A DNA stretch of 64,000 bases. Source: an uncultured Prevotella sp. Lineage in GTDB: Bacteria > Bacteroidota > Bacteroidia > Bacteroidales > Bacteroidaceae. This document shows, one piece after another, positions 18,815 to 28,333 of this stretch (positions are counted from its first letter, which is position 1; every line of letters begins with the position of its first letter). Position numbers and translations under genes: made by a program. The notes beneath the pieces were generated by a model that was not told the DNA's origin, did not search any database, and saw only the letters and a program-made list of their open reading frames with translations. The stretch is taken from contig CALUKU010000001.1 in the NCBI GenBank assembly GCA_944321295.1, forward strand, positions 1 to 64,000. Reading direction: 5' to 3'.

Positions 18815-18839
18815 GCATTTTACCAAATAGCAATTTCTT

Positions 18840-19778
18840 ATGGGAGATATGGCAAATACCCGCTGGGGAATATTATACTGTCCGAAGCACAGCGCGACAG
18901 GCTCTAAGAAAAGATGGAATAAAATAGAGAGTTGCCTGCGTGAGCATGGGATAGACTTCGACTTCGTGCAGAGTGAAAAGCAAGAAGGCGTGGTCAGGCT
19001 TGTTAACATGATGATAAACAATGGTTATAAGACAATAATCATCGTCGGAGGCGACTCGGCCTTGAACGATGCGGCCAATTGTCTGATGGCCGTTGATAAG
19101 GAAACGCGTGATTCGATAGCATTAGGATTGATACCTAATGGGTTGATGAATGATTTCGCTCATTACTGGAATTTTAAGGAGAGTGAAATTGAACAGACCG
19201 TAAAATGGCTGAAAGAGCGCCGCGTAAGGAAGATAGACTTAGGCTGTGTGAGGTATAAAAATGCTAAAGGGGAGAATTGTCATAGATATTTTCTTAATTG
19301 CGTAAATATAGGTCTGATATCGGCGATAATGAACTTGCGCCGGCAGACAAGAAGCCTGTTCGGGTCGCGTACGTTGTCATTTGTCTGTTCGTTGGCGCTT
19401 ATGATCTTTCAAAGGCTTGACTACAAGATGCATCTGAAGATAAATTCGGACGTGATAAAGCGTAAGGTCATGACGGTCTGTATAGGAAATGCGTCCGGTT
19501 ACGGTCAGACGCCAAACGCCGTTCCTTATAACGGATTGCTTGACGTGTCGGTAGTCTACCATCCTGAGATGACACAGCTGATAGAAGGAATATATTTACT
19601 GATTACGGGCAAGTTCTTAAATCATCACAGCGTGCATCCGTACCGCACAAACGAAGTTGTTGTCAACGAAGCCGTGAGGGCGATGGTCAGTGTCGACGGA
19701 AGGCTGATGAAGACTCCTGTAGGACCTTTCAAGGTTACTGTTGAGCAGGAAGTGATAAATTTCCTGATACCTGCATGA
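18840..19778 (+). CDS. diacylglycerol kinase-like protein with altered motifs
   Basis: 312 aa with the overall layout of the DAGK/YegS lipid-kinase fold: an N-terminal ATP-binding domain (RWGILYCPKHSATGSKKRW, then TIIIVGGDSALNDAAN) and a C-terminal beta-rich lipid domain (VCIGNASGYGQTPNAVPYNGLLDVSVV). In active relatives the nucleotide loop reads GGDG and a second loop reads NGxGNDFA. Here they read GGDS (Ser73) and NGLMNDFA (Met103), so both loops lost a conserved glycine. The enzyme may be inactive, regulatory or specific for another substrate. Neighbour of miaA; substrate unknown. Confidence 0.75.
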   Translation: MGDMANTRWGILYCPKHSATGSKKRWNKIESCLREHGIDFDFVQSEKQEGVVRLVNMMINNGYKTIIIVGGDSALNDAANCLMAVDKETRDSIALGLIPNGLMNDFAHYWNFKESEIEQTVKWLKERRVRKIDLGCVRYKNAKGENCHRYFLNCVNIGLISAIMNLRRQTRSLFGSRTLSFVCSLALMIFQRLDYKMHLKINSDVIKRKVMTVCIGNASGYGQTPNAVPYNGLLDVSVVYHPEMTQLIEGIYLLITGKFLNHHSVHPYRTNEVVVNEAVRAMVSVDGRLMKTPVGPFKVTVEQEVINFLIPA

Positions 19779-19874
19779 TGCGGCCTTTTCAGTGTCGAAT
19801 GATATATTCGGCGTGCTTTTCGTTGACATTTGTTACGCATATTGCGTGAGATGGTGAAAAAAATATAGATTTTT

Positions 19875-19905
19875 TTTGCTGTAAGAAATTAAATTATTAC
19901 CTTTG
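19875..19905 (+). promoter_or_regulatory. promoter of the alpha-glucan operon
   Basis: TTTG at 19875-19878 in a T-run, a 19-base spacer, then TACCTTTG at 19898-19905: a textbook Bacteroidetes promoter. The leader to the ATG at 19989 is about 75 bases. Confidence 0.85.
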
Positions 19906-19988
19906 AAAGGTCATTAAAGACAAGGCATAGCATATGTTGCCTTGTCCGATTCTGATATTAGGAAAATATTAAATCTTGTAATTATACC

Positions 19989-21932
19989 ATGAGTTATCTT
20001 AGATTTGAAAAAGCTCTGATGACAAACTTGGAGGAATCACTTTCAAGGGAGTTGTTGCGTACAAATCGTTCCGGGGCATATTCTTGTTCTACGATCGTTG
20101 ATTGTAATACAAGTAAGTATCACGGCCTCTTGGTCGTGCCGGTGCCTGATTTGGACAATGACAAACATGTCCTGCTTTCATCCATGGATGTCACCGTAAT
20201 CCAGCATGGTGCGGAGTTCAACCTTGGCTTGCATAAGTACCAAGGCAACAACTACAGTCCGAAGGGGCATAAGTACATTCGCGAATTTAATTGTGACAAA
20301 GTGCCTACAACGATTTATCGTGTAGGCGGAGTTATGCTGAAAAAGGAAGTGGTGTTCCAGCACTATGAGAATCGCATTTTGATAAGATACACTTTGATGG
20401 ATGCGCATAGTGAAACCACCTTGAGGTTTAAGCCGTTCCTGGCATTTAGAAGTGTAAGGGAATTTACCCATGAAAATTCTACGGCAAGCCGTGAATACCA
20501 TCTTGTTGACAATGGTATTAAGACGTGCATGTATGCCGGTTACCCTGACTTGTACATGCAGTTCAGCAAGGCTAATGAATTCGTCTTCAATCCTGATTGG
20601 TACAGGGGCATAGAATATCCGAAAGAATATGAATGTGGTTACGCTTCAAATGAAGATTTGTATGTTCCGGGATATTTCGAGATGCAAATAAAGAAAGGCG
20701 AGAGTATTGTTTTTGCCGCATCTACCACTGAAATCAGTACGGATACGTTGGAACGACTTTTTGAAGCTGAAGTTAACGACCGTTCTCCACGGGATAATTT
20801 CTTCCATTGTCTGGTTAATGCCGCACACCAGTTCCACAACAGGACAAGTAAGGACGAACGCTATATTTTAGCCGGATATCCTTGGTTTAAGTGCCGTGCG
20901 CGTGATATGTTCATATCGCTTCCCGGCTTGACGCTTGCAATTGACGAACAGCCGTATTTTGAATTGGTTATGCAAACGGCTGAACGTGGCATACGTGAAT
21001 TTATTAACGAAGAGCCGTTAAGCGTTAAGATTTCAGAGATTGACCAGCCCGACGTGTTCTTATGGGCCATATGGGCCATGCAGCAATATGCAAAGTTCGC
21101 AAGCGACGAGAAATGCCTTGAGATGTATGGCGATTTGATAAAAGATATACTTGAGTATGTTATTGACGGCAAGCATCCCAACCTTCGTCTTGATTCAAAC
21201 GGCTTACTTTATACCGACGGACATGATAGGCCTGTCACTTGGATGAACTCTACGGTTAACGGACGTCCTGTCGTACCAAGAACTGGATACATCGTTGAGT
21301 TCAATGCTTTATGGTATAACGCCCTTAAGTTTGGAGCGAGGTTGGCTGCATTGAAAGAGGATACCGTAAGGGTGGAAAAATGGGAAAAGCAAGCAGAGCT
21401 TTGCAAAACGTCATTCGTTAGCACCTTCCTTAACGATTACGGATATCTTTTTGATTATGTTGACGGCAGCATGATGGACTGGAGCGTACGCCCGAACATG
21501 ATATTCCCGGTAGCGTTTGACTATTCGCCGTTGTCGCAGGAACAGAAGAAAAGCGTCTTGGATGTATGCACACGTGAACTGCTGACCCCAAAAGGTCTTC
21601 GTTCGTTATCTCCGAAGAGCGGAGGTTATAATCCGATGTTCGTAGGTGCGCAACGCGATTATGCATATCATCAGGGAACGGCATGGCCTTGGCTTGGAGG
21701 CTTTTATATGGAAGCATGCTTGAAGTTGTATAAACGTACAAGGCTGAGTTTCATTGAAAGGCAAATGATTGGATATGAAGACGAAATGACCGTTAACTGC
21801 CTTGGTACAATACCTGAGTTGTTTGACGGTAATCCTCCGTTCCGGGCTCGTGGTGTCATTTCTTATGCGATGAACGTAGCTGAGATATTGAGAACCTTTA
21901 ATCTTCTTGAAAAATATTCTTATGTTAAATAA
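19989..21932 (+). CDS. glycogen debranching enzyme (amylo-alpha-1,6-glucosidase type)
   Basis: 647-aa predicted cytoplasmic enzyme removing alpha-1,6 branches of glycogen-like glucans. The N-terminal domain opens with the typical RELLRTNRSGAYSCSTIVDCNTSKYHGLLV. The C-terminal (alpha/alpha)6 barrel, related to GH133/GDE_C, includes GYPWFKCRARDMFISLPGL, DQPDVFLWAIWAMQ and YHQGTAWPWLGGFYMEA. No signal peptide. It is first in an operon with a GT4 glycosyltransferase (12 bases downstream) and a GH57 hydrolase, the conserved Bacteroidetes set for storage-glucan turnover. Confidence 0.93.
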   Translation: MSYLRFEKALMTNLEESLSRELLRTNRSGAYSCSTIVDCNTSKYHGLLVVPVPDLDNDKHVLLSSMDVTVIQHGAEFNLGLHKYQGNNYSPKGHKYIREFNCDKVPTTIYRVGGVMLKKEVVFQHYENRILIRYTLMDAHSETTLRFKPFLAFRSVREFTHENSTASREYHLVDNGIKTCMYAGYPDLYMQFSKANEFVFNPDWYRGIEYPKEYECGYASNEDLYVPGYFEMQIKKGESIVFAASTTEISTDTLERLFEAEVNDRSPRDNFFHCLVNAAHQFHNRTSKDERYILAGYPWFKCRARDMFISLPGLTLAIDEQPYFELVMQTAERGIREFINEEPLSVKISEIDQPDVFLWAIWAMQQYAKFASDEKCLEMYGDLIKDILEYVIDGKHPNLRLDSNGLLYTDGHDRPVTWMNSTVNGRPVVPRTGYIVEFNALWYNALKFGARLAALKEDTVRVEKWEKQAELCKTSFVSTFLNDYGYLFDYVDGSMMDWSVRPNMIFPVAFDYSPLSQEQKKSVLDVCTRELLTPKGLRSLSPKSGGYNPMFVGAQRDYAYHQGTAWPWLGGFYMEACLKLYKRTRLSFIERQMIGYEDEMTVNCLGTIPELFDGNPPFRARGVISYAMNVAEILRTFNLLEKYSYVK

Positions 21933-21939
21933 AGGAGGA
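21932..21939 (+). promoter_or_regulatory. unusually strong Shine-Dalgarno
   Basis: AAGGAGGA ends five bases before the ATG of the GT4 gene. Most genes in this window lack such a site, as is normal for Bacteroidetes. It may raise translation of the second gene of the operon. Confidence 0.5.
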
Positions 21940-21944
21940 GCGAT

Positions 21945-23216
21945 ATGAAAGTATTAATGTTTGGATGGGAGTTTCCTCCTCATATTCTTGGTGGTCTTGG
22001 TACGGCCAGTTATGGTATAACCAAGGGACTCTCGGAACAAAACGATATGGATATAACCTTTTGTCTTCCGAGGCCGTGGGGCGATGAAGATAAAAGTTTC
22101 ATGAACATAATAGCGATGAATGAAGTGCCAATCGTTTATCGCGATGTAAATTATGACTATCTTAAAGGACGTCTGGGCAACATAACGACCCCTGAAACAT
22201 ATTACAGCATGCGTGACCATATTTACGCCGACTTTAATTACATGTTGGTGAATGATTTGGGCTGCATTGAGTTTTCAGGCAAATATCTTGACAACCAGTT
22301 ACATAGTGAAATTAATAATTATTCTATTGTAGCCGGTGTCGTTGCCCGTCAGCAAGAATTCGATATAATACATGCCCATGACTGGTTGACATATCCCGCA
22401 GGAATCCACGCAAAGAAAATAAGCGGTAAACCATTGTGCATACATGTTCATGCAACAGACTTTGACAGAAGCCGCGGCAATGTAAACCCGACTGTTTATT
22501 CGATTGAGAAAGACGGTATGGATAATGCCGATTGCATTATGTGCGTCAGCGAGCTTACGCGTCAGACGGTCATCAACCATTATTATCAAGATCCACGTAA
22601 ATGCTTTACGGTTCACAATGCCGTTTATCCTTTGCGTCAGGAATTGCAGGACATACCGCGACCAGACCATACGAATAAGGATAAGATCGTAACTTTCCTT
22701 GGGCGTATAACAATGCAGAAAGGGCCGGAATATTTTGTTGAGGCTGCCAATATGGTGCTTCATCGTACGCGCAACGTCCGTTTTTGCATGGCTGGCAGCG
22801 GTGATATGATGGATTCGATGATTTATCTTGCAGCTGAACGCGGTATAGCTGATCGTTTCCACTTCCCCGGTTTTATGCGCGGCAAACAAGTTTATGAGTG
22901 CTTGAAGGATTCCGATGTGTATGTAATGCCGTCAGTGAGCGAGCCGTTCGGTATATCTCCTCTTGAGGCAATGCAGTGCGGTACCCCGTCAATCATTTCC
23001 AAGCAAAGCGGTTGTGCTGAGATCTTGACGAATTGTATTAAGGTTGACTATTGGGACATTCACGCTTTGGCCGACGCTATTTATTCTATTTGTCACAATG
23101 ACAGCCTGTTCAATTATCTGCAGACAGAAGGAAAGCGTGAAGTAGACCAAATCACGTGGGAAAAAGTAGGACTTTGGATACGTGAATTATATGAGCGCAC
23201 ATTGGGATGGAGATAA
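21945..23216 (+). CDS. GT4-family glycosyltransferase, glycogen synthase-like
   Basis: 423-aa GT-B fold glycosyltransferase. The N-terminus reads MKVLMFGWEFPPHILGGLGTASYGITKGL, the donor-side glycine loop of glycogen-synthase and sucrose-synthase-type enzymes. The C-terminal nucleotide-sugar domain includes TFLGRITMQKGPEYFVEA, FCMAGSGDM and the E-x7-E motif in SEPFGISPLEAMQCGTP. Position between debranching enzyme and GH57 hydrolase suggests it elongates an alpha-glucan from an NDP-glucose donor. No signal peptide. The Shine-Dalgarno just upstream is unusually good for this genome. Confidence 0.9.
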   Translation: MKVLMFGWEFPPHILGGLGTASYGITKGLSEQNDMDITFCLPRPWGDEDKSFMNIIAMNEVPIVYRDVNYDYLKGRLGNITTPETYYSMRDHIYADFNYMLVNDLGCIEFSGKYLDNQLHSEINNYSIVAGVVARQQEFDIIHAHDWLTYPAGIHAKKISGKPLCIHVHATDFDRSRGNVNPTVYSIEKDGMDNADCIMCVSELTRQTVINHYYQDPRKCFTVHNAVYPLRQELQDIPRPDHTNKDKIVTFLGRITMQKGPEYFVEAANMVLHRTRNVRFCMAGSGDMMDSMIYLAAERGIADRFHFPGFMRGKQVYECLKDSDVYVMPSVSEPFGISPLEAMQCGTPSIISKQSGCAEILTNCIKVDYWDIHALADAIYSICHNDSLFNYLQTEGKREVDQITWEKVGLWIRELYERTLGWR

Positions 23217-23271
23217 ATGAACCATAGAAACAGCTTTAAATCAATAAATTAACTAAATAAGGAATAATACA

Positions 23272-24678
23272 ATGAAAACAATATGCTTATATTTTGAGAT
23301 ACACCAAATCATACATCTCAAGCGTTATCGTTTTTTCGACATAGGTACGGATCATTATTATTATGATGATTATGAGAACGAGCGCAGTATCAGCGATATT
23401 GCAGAACGTTCGTACATGCCGGCTTTGAATACTTTTCTCGATATGATAAAGGCTAACGGCAAGTATTTCAAAGTCGCATTCTCTATTTCCGGTGTAGGAT
23501 TGGAGCAGTTGGAGATACACGCTCCGCAGGTGATAACCAAGTTGCAGGAACTTAACGAAACTGGTTGTGTCGAATTTCTGGCAGAGCCGTATTCACACGG
23601 ACTTTCAGCCCTTGTCAACGAGGAGGCATTTGCCGCCGACGTAAAGAAGCAGGCTGATAAGATGCAGGAGTATTTTGGCAAGAGGCCTACGGTTTTAAGA
23701 AATTCTTCATTAATATATAGCGACGATATCGGCGGACAGGTTGCTGCCATGGGCTATAAGGGTATGCTTACTGAAGGCGCAAGGCACGTCTTGGGTTGGA
23801 AGTCACCCCATTATGTATATAATTGCGCGATTGCCCCCAATCTCAAGCTTTTGCTTCGTGACATAGAGCTTAGTGACGATATTAGCTTGCGCTTTAACAA
23901 TAGCGATTGGGAAGGATATCCTTTGTTTGCTGATAATTACATTAACCGTATAGCCTCACTTCCTGATAATGAGCAGGTTATAAACATATTCATGGAGCTT
24001 TCAGCACTTGGCATAGCCCAGCCGTTGTCGTCAAATATTCTTGAGTTCATTAAAGCTTTGCCCATGTACGCCAAGGAGAAAGGCATAACATTCTCTACGC
24101 CTACTGAGATATGCCTGAAGATGAACAGCGTCGGCAACCTTGACGTACCGGATACGTTGTCGTGGGTTGATGAAGAGCGCGACATTAGCTGCTGGTTGGG
24201 TAACCCGATGCAACGTGAGGCGTTCAATAAGCTTTACAGCATTGCCGACAGGGTACGTATAGCCAATGACCCGCGAATCAACCAAGACTGGGATTACTTA
24301 CAGGCAAGCAACAACTTTAGGTTCATGACAACAAAGCCTTCAAACGTCGGGCTTGACCGTGGTATATATAGTTCGCCGTTTGACGCATTCACGAATTATA
24401 TGAACATTCTTGGCGACTTTATCAATCGCGTCAACTCATTGTATCCCGAGGAGATAGACAATGAAGAGTTGAACTCGTTGCTTACAACTATAAAGAATCA
24501 AGGCGACGAGATTGAGATGAAGGATATGGAGATTGTCCGACTTAAAGCCAAGGTGGAAAAGATGCAGGCCGCTGAAACAAAGATGAAAGCCAAGATGGAA
24601 AGGGCTAAGGCCGCAACAAATAAAGCTGCTGCTAAAGTGGCTTCAAAATCTGCCGAAAGCGAGCAGAAAGCAGACTAA
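23272..24678 (+). CDS. GH57-family alpha-amylase/glucanotransferase
   Basis: 468 aa. Glycoside hydrolase family 57 features are present: the N-terminal MKTICLYFEIHQIIHLKRYRFF (YFEIHQP-type block), FLAEPYSHGLSAL, and a later block LNTFLDMI/KVAFSISGV. The last ~60 residues are a Lys/Ala/Met-rich coiled coil (EIVRLKAKVEKMQAAE, KMKAKMERAKAATNKAAAKVASK), beyond the catalytic domain. Such a tail may tether the enzyme to a partner or to the glucan. It has no signal peptide, so it acts in the cytoplasm with the two upstream genes. A strong terminator closes the operon. Confidence 0.9.
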   Translation: MKTICLYFEIHQIIHLKRYRFFDIGTDHYYYDDYENERSISDIAERSYMPALNTFLDMIKANGKYFKVAFSISGVGLEQLEIHAPQVITKLQELNETGCVEFLAEPYSHGLSALVNEEAFAADVKKQADKMQEYFGKRPTVLRNSSLIYSDDIGGQVAAMGYKGMLTEGARHVLGWKSPHYVYNCAIAPNLKLLLRDIELSDDISLRFNNSDWEGYPLFADNYINRIASLPDNEQVINIFMELSALGIAQPLSSNILEFIKALPMYAKEKGITFSTPTEICLKMNSVGNLDVPDTLSWVDEERDISCWLGNPMQREAFNKLYSIADRVRIANDPRINQDWDYLQASNNFRFMTTKPSNVGLDRGIYSSPFDAFTNYMNILGDFINRVNSLYPEEIDNEELNSLLTTIKNQGDEIEMKDMEIVRLKAKVEKMQAAETKMKAKMERAKAATNKAAAKVASKSAESEQKAD

Positions 24679-24700
24679 AGCGTATAATTGTAATAAGTTC

Positions 24701-24744
24701 AAAAAAGCATAGGGCGCGACATTTGTCGCGCCCTATGCTTTTTT
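24701..24744. terminator. bidirectional terminator of the glucan operon
   Basis: Perfect 20-base arms (24701-24720 and 24725-24744) around a 4-base loop. Arms end in A6/T6, so the hairpin has a T-run in both directions. Confidence 0.92.
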
Positions 24745-24781
24745 GTTTGGCAATGGTTCGATTGGGATTATTCGGCATTTT

Positions 24782-24900
24782 TACCCATCTTGTAAAATGC
24801 CGTTAATCGCATTGCAAAAGGTGTCCTTCCACGTTGTAAAAGGTCGTGTTTTTCGGGCTGAAAGGCGTTCTTTTGATAAGATGTTTGTTTGACTGTAACA
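24782..24900. repeat. intergenic element of the AAAAGG/CCTTTT family (copy C)
   Basis: Occupies part of the 536-base gap between the GH57 gene and the AraC-type gene. It carries TAAAATGCCGTTAATCGC, ATTGCAAAAGGTGTCCTT, TGTAAAAGGTCGTG and GAAAGGCGTTCTTTT in a row, matching the order of words at 10,034-10,130. The remainder of the gap (24,901-25,032) shows nothing I can name. Confidence 0.5.
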
Positions 24901-25032
24901 AAGAGGATGGTTGTTCCGTGACTGTTAGATTCCGGTGTTCATATTGTTGGGGTTGAATTTTAGATTAATTTTTTGTGCGGTTCAATTTATATTAAAAATG
25001 TTATTTTGTAAAGGTATTTATTGGAAAAATAT

Positions 25033-25040
25033 TACCTTTG
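25033..25040 (+). promoter_or_regulatory. probable -7 element upstream of the AraC-type gene
   Basis: TACCTTTG followed by C, a very good -7 match. A -33 TTTG at 25005-25008 is 24 bases away, longer than usual. The leader to 25215 would be about 170 bases, long enough to hold a regulatory structure. Confidence 0.5.
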
Positions 25041-25214
25041 CAATGATATTGACGGAGATTTTACTAAAACCTGCGAATGAGGCCATATGTAAATAAAAAG
25101 TGATGTTATGGAATGTATGTGCCGATTGAGTCAAGGTGGTTGCAAGTGTGTGTTTGTAAGCTTCCGTCATACGGAATGTTTTTATTGTAGAAAGATTTGA
25201 TTTTAAGGATTAAC

Positions 25215-25640
25215 ATGACAAAGTATAATATCAATTTTAAGACAAAGAAGGATGCAGCCTACCGTTCGCTCGTGAATCCTAAACTTATGAGTGAGCTTAA
25301 GGTGAAGATTGTGAAAATTTTGTTGAAGAAGAAGAAATATAAGGATAAGGATTATTCGGCAAAGCGTCTGGCTGAGGATTTGGGCACTAACACCAGGTAT
25401 ATCTCCGCCGTAGTGAACGTTTGTTTCGATATGAATTATACGTCGTTGGTAAATAAGTACAGGATTGAAAACGCCAAATCCATATTGACCAACAGGCGTT
25501 ATAGTGATTTGCGTATGGAGGAGATAAGCGACATGGTAGGGTTTTCAAACCGACAGTCGTTTTATGCGGCGTTCTATAAGTTTACCGGGCAGACTCCGAG
25601 GCAGTTCAAGTTGCATGCCGATGCCTCTGAACGTAAATGA
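25215..25640 (+). CDS. small AraC-type DNA-binding protein
   Basis: 141 aa; the frame extends six codons upstream, but ATG 25215 (MTKYNINFKTKKD) is preferred. Almost the whole protein is an AraC/XylS double helix-turn-helix: YSAKRLAEDLGTNTRYISAVVN for the first and MEEISDMVGFSNRQSFYAAFYKFTGQTPRQF for the second, with the family's ending. There is no ligand-binding domain; only ~45 basic residues precede the HTH. Bacteroidetes hybrid two-component regulators share this HTH, but here it stands alone. Targets unknown. It is preceded by a long leader and the repeat element at 24,782. Confidence 0.85.
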   Translation: MTKYNINFKTKKDAAYRSLVNPKLMSELKVKIVKILLKKKKYKDKDYSAKRLAEDLGTNTRYISAVVNVCFDMNYTSLVNKYRIENAKSILTNRRYSDLRMEEISDMVGFSNRQSFYAAFYKFTGQTPRQFKLHADASERK

Positions 25641-25713
25641 GTAATGCCGTTTGCCTATTATTTGAACGGACATGGACTTATAGCCGAATTGATGATTAAT
25701 AGAACTTTAAGAT

Positions 25714-27675
25714 ATGGCAGATATGAATTTCAGATATACTGACGAGCGTTTCGCTGACATACAGATGTTGAGATACAAGCTGGAAAATTTCGACAAGCTT
25801 TCGCTGCGTCAGAAAAAACTTGTATATTGTTTGTCACAGGCGGCCTTGTTCGGACGTGACATAACTTTCGACCAATTTGGTAAGTATAACCTCCGTATCC
25901 GCAAGACCCTTGAGGCCGTGTATACCGAATATACGGGCGATCGTAATTCAGAGGACTTCAAGGCATTGGAAGTTTATTTGAAAAGGGTTTGGTTTTCGAA
26001 CGGAATTTATCATCATTACGGTTGTGATAAGTTTAAGCCGGGATTTTCGTCAAGTTTCTTTGTTGATGCCGTTAAGGCCTGTAACATGGCAAACTTACCG
26101 TTGGATGACGGGCAAACCGTAGATGATTTGTGCGAAGTTTTGTTGCCGGTGATGTTTGATGACGCCGTTCTGCCTGTAAAAGTCTGCAAGAAGGACGGGG
26201 TGGATTTGGTGAAGTCGTCGGCGTGCAATTTTTATGAGGGCGTCAGCCAGAATGAAGTTGAAGGTTATTATGCAGGACTGAAGCGCGCAGATGACGACAA
26301 ACCTATATCCTACGGCTTGAATACGAGTGTCGTAAAAGTTGACGGAGAGATAAAGGAGGACGTTTGGCATATCGGCGGTAAATACGGAAAGGCGATAAGT
26401 AAGATTGTATTTTGGCTTGAGAAGTGTCTTGATTTAGTTGAGAACGAAAAGCAACAACAGGTTATAGAACTTCTGATAAAGTATTATAAATCAGGTGATT
26501 TGCAAGTATTCAATGAATATTGCATCGAATGGGTTGGCGACAAGGATTCCATTATTGATTTCATCAATGGATTCATTGAAGTGTATGACGACCCTCTTGG
26601 TTTAAAAGGTACGTGGGAAGGCCTTGTGGAATATCGCGACATTGAGGGCACGCGGCGCACGAAGCTGATAAGCGACAACGCCCAATGGTTTGAAGATAAC
26701 TCTCCCATAGATTCGCGTTTTAAGAAAAAACGTGTTAGCGGAGTGTCGGCTAATGTCATTTGCGCAGCTATGTTGGGCGGAGGTGAATATCCGTCGACGG
26801 CGATAGGCATAAACCTGCCCAACGCTGATTGGATAAGGGCTGATTACGGAAGCAAGAGCATTACGATAAGCAATATAATTGCTGCTTACAACGAGGCCGC
26901 GCGTGGAAACGGCTTTGATGATGAATTCGTAATTGACGAGGCCACAATCGAACTTATACGGAAGTATGGTGAAATGTGCGATGTGCTGCATACAGACCTG
27001 CATGAGTGTCTTGGCCATGGTAGCGGCCAGCTTTTGCCCGGGGTCGATCCTGATGCGCTGAAAGCTTACGGCAATACGATAGAGGAGGCCCGGGCCGATC
27101 TGTTCGGGTTGTATTATTCAGCTGATGAGAAAATGCTGCAGCTCGGCTTGCTGCCGGACGCAGAGGCTTTCAAGGCCGGATATTATACATACATGATGAA
27201 TGGCTTGCTTACCCAGCTTGCGCGCATTAAGCGTGGCAATGAGATTGAGGAAGCACACATGCGTGACAGGGCTTTGATTGCCCGTTGGTGTTACGAGAAA
27301 GGACAGCCTGACAATGTCGTTGAGTTGGTTTGTAAAGACGGTAAGACATTCTTGCGCATTAATGATTATGCTAAACTTAGAAGTCTGTTCGGCCGTTTGC
27401 TGGCCGAAGTGCAAAGGATAAAGAGCGAAGGCGATTATGAGAGCGCACGTCGTTTGGTAGAGAAGTATGCCGTAAAGATTGCCCCAGACCTGCATGAAGA
27501 GATATTGACGAGATATGAACGGCTCGGCTTGCCGCCGTACAAAGGATTTATTAATCCGATGTTGGTGCCCGTAAGGGACGAGGCGAATAACATTGTGGAT
27601 GTCATAGCGACTTATTCGGAAACTTATTCCGGTCAGATGTTGCGTTACAGCAAGGCTTATTCAACATTGATTTAA
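25714..27675 (+). CDS. dipeptidyl peptidase III-like metallopeptidase (M49)
   Basis: 653 aa. Zinc peptidase family M49, which removes N-terminal dipeptides. The hexapeptide motif HECLGH is at residues 430-435 and the third-ligand motif EEARADL about 25 residues later, both canonical. No signal peptide or lipobox is evident, so a cytoplasmic location is likely, unlike the lipoprotein M49 forms of some Bacteroides. The AlkD-like gene follows after five bases. Biological substrate not inferable; peptide recycling is the usual suggestion. Confidence 0.92.
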   Translation: MADMNFRYTDERFADIQMLRYKLENFDKLSLRQKKLVYCLSQAALFGRDITFDQFGKYNLRIRKTLEAVYTEYTGDRNSEDFKALEVYLKRVWFSNGIYHHYGCDKFKPGFSSSFFVDAVKACNMANLPLDDGQTVDDLCEVLLPVMFDDAVLPVKVCKKDGVDLVKSSACNFYEGVSQNEVEGYYAGLKRADDDKPISYGLNTSVVKVDGEIKEDVWHIGGKYGKAISKIVFWLEKCLDLVENEKQQQVIELLIKYYKSGDLQVFNEYCIEWVGDKDSIIDFINGFIEVYDDPLGLKGTWEGLVEYRDIEGTRRTKLISDNAQWFEDNSPIDSRFKKKRVSGVSANVICAAMLGGGEYPSTAIGINLPNADWIRADYGSKSITISNIIAAYNEAARGNGFDDEFVIDEATIELIRKYGEMCDVLHTDLHECLGHGSGQLLPGVDPDALKAYGNTIEEARADLFGLYYSADEKMLQLGLLPDAEAFKAGYYTYMMNGLLTQLARIKRGNEIEEAHMRDRALIARWCYEKGQPDNVVELVCKDGKTFLRINDYAKLRSLFGRLLAEVQRIKSEGDYESARRLVEKYAVKIAPDLHEEILTRYERLGLPPYKGFINPMLVPVRDEANNIVDVIATYSETYSGQMLRYSKAYSTLI

Positions 27676-27680
27676 TATTT

Positions 27681-28301
27681 ATGGAACAGGAAACTCAAGA
27701 TAAGCTTAAGCAGATTAAGGGCCGTTTCCGCCTGATGATGAACGGGGTAGCCTCGCAGTCGATGCGCGAGAAAGGGCTTGGTTATAAAATAAATTGGGGG
27801 GTTGGCCTGCCGGTATTGAAAGAAATGGCCGCTGAATATGGCAAGGATTATCGCTTGGCCGTCGAGTTGTGGAAAGAAGACATACGCGAATGTAAGATTC
27901 TTACAACGATGATAATGCCCCCAAGCGAGATGCAGCCTGACTTGGTGGAGTTATGGGCAAGCCAGTTGCCAAACCAGGAAATGGCGGAGATGGCGGCTTT
28001 CAACTTATTCCAATTTGTGGCTGATGCGAAAGCTTTTGCCTTGAAATGGCTGGCGTCAAGTCGTGACGTTGAACAGATATGCGGCTATAATGTCCTTTCG
28101 CGCCTGTTTATAAGGAAAACGGAACTTTCGGTCCGTGATGTTAATGAATTTATCGATCAGGCGCAAGTTGCCGTTGGTTCGGAAAATTTGGCGGTACGTC
28201 ATGCGGCGGTTAATGCGGTAGTGCGTTTCAGCCAGATTGACGACATGTGTCTGAAAGTAATTAAATCGGCTTTTAAGTCTTACGATTTGGATATTTTTTG
28301 A
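27681..28301 (+). CDS. AlkD-like HEAT-repeat protein (DNA alkylation repair family)
   Basis: 206 aa, all helical. The sequence follows the DNA alkylation repair family: KINWGVGLPVLKEMAAEYGKDYRLAVELWKEDIRECKIL, WASQLPNQEMAEMAAFNLF, and LAVRHAAVNAVVRF, each a HEAT-like helix pair. AlkD excises bulky alkylated bases; distant Bacteroidetes members of this family may instead be general HEAT scaffolds. The catalytic Trp/Asp pair of AlkD cannot be placed confidently. Five bases after the M49 gene, so co-transcribed. Confidence 0.75.
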   Translation: MEQETQDKLKQIKGRFRLMMNGVASQSMREKGLGYKINWGVGLPVLKEMAAEYGKDYRLAVELWKEDIRECKILTTMIMPPSEMQPDLVELWASQLPNQEMAEMAAFNLFQFVADAKAFALKWLASSRDVEQICGYNVLSRLFIRKTELSVRDVNEFIDQAQVAVGSENLAVRHAAVNAVVRFSQIDDMCLKVIKSAFKSYDLDIF

Positions 28302-28333
28302 TGTTAAACGCCGTTCGATACGGAAAATTGTTG

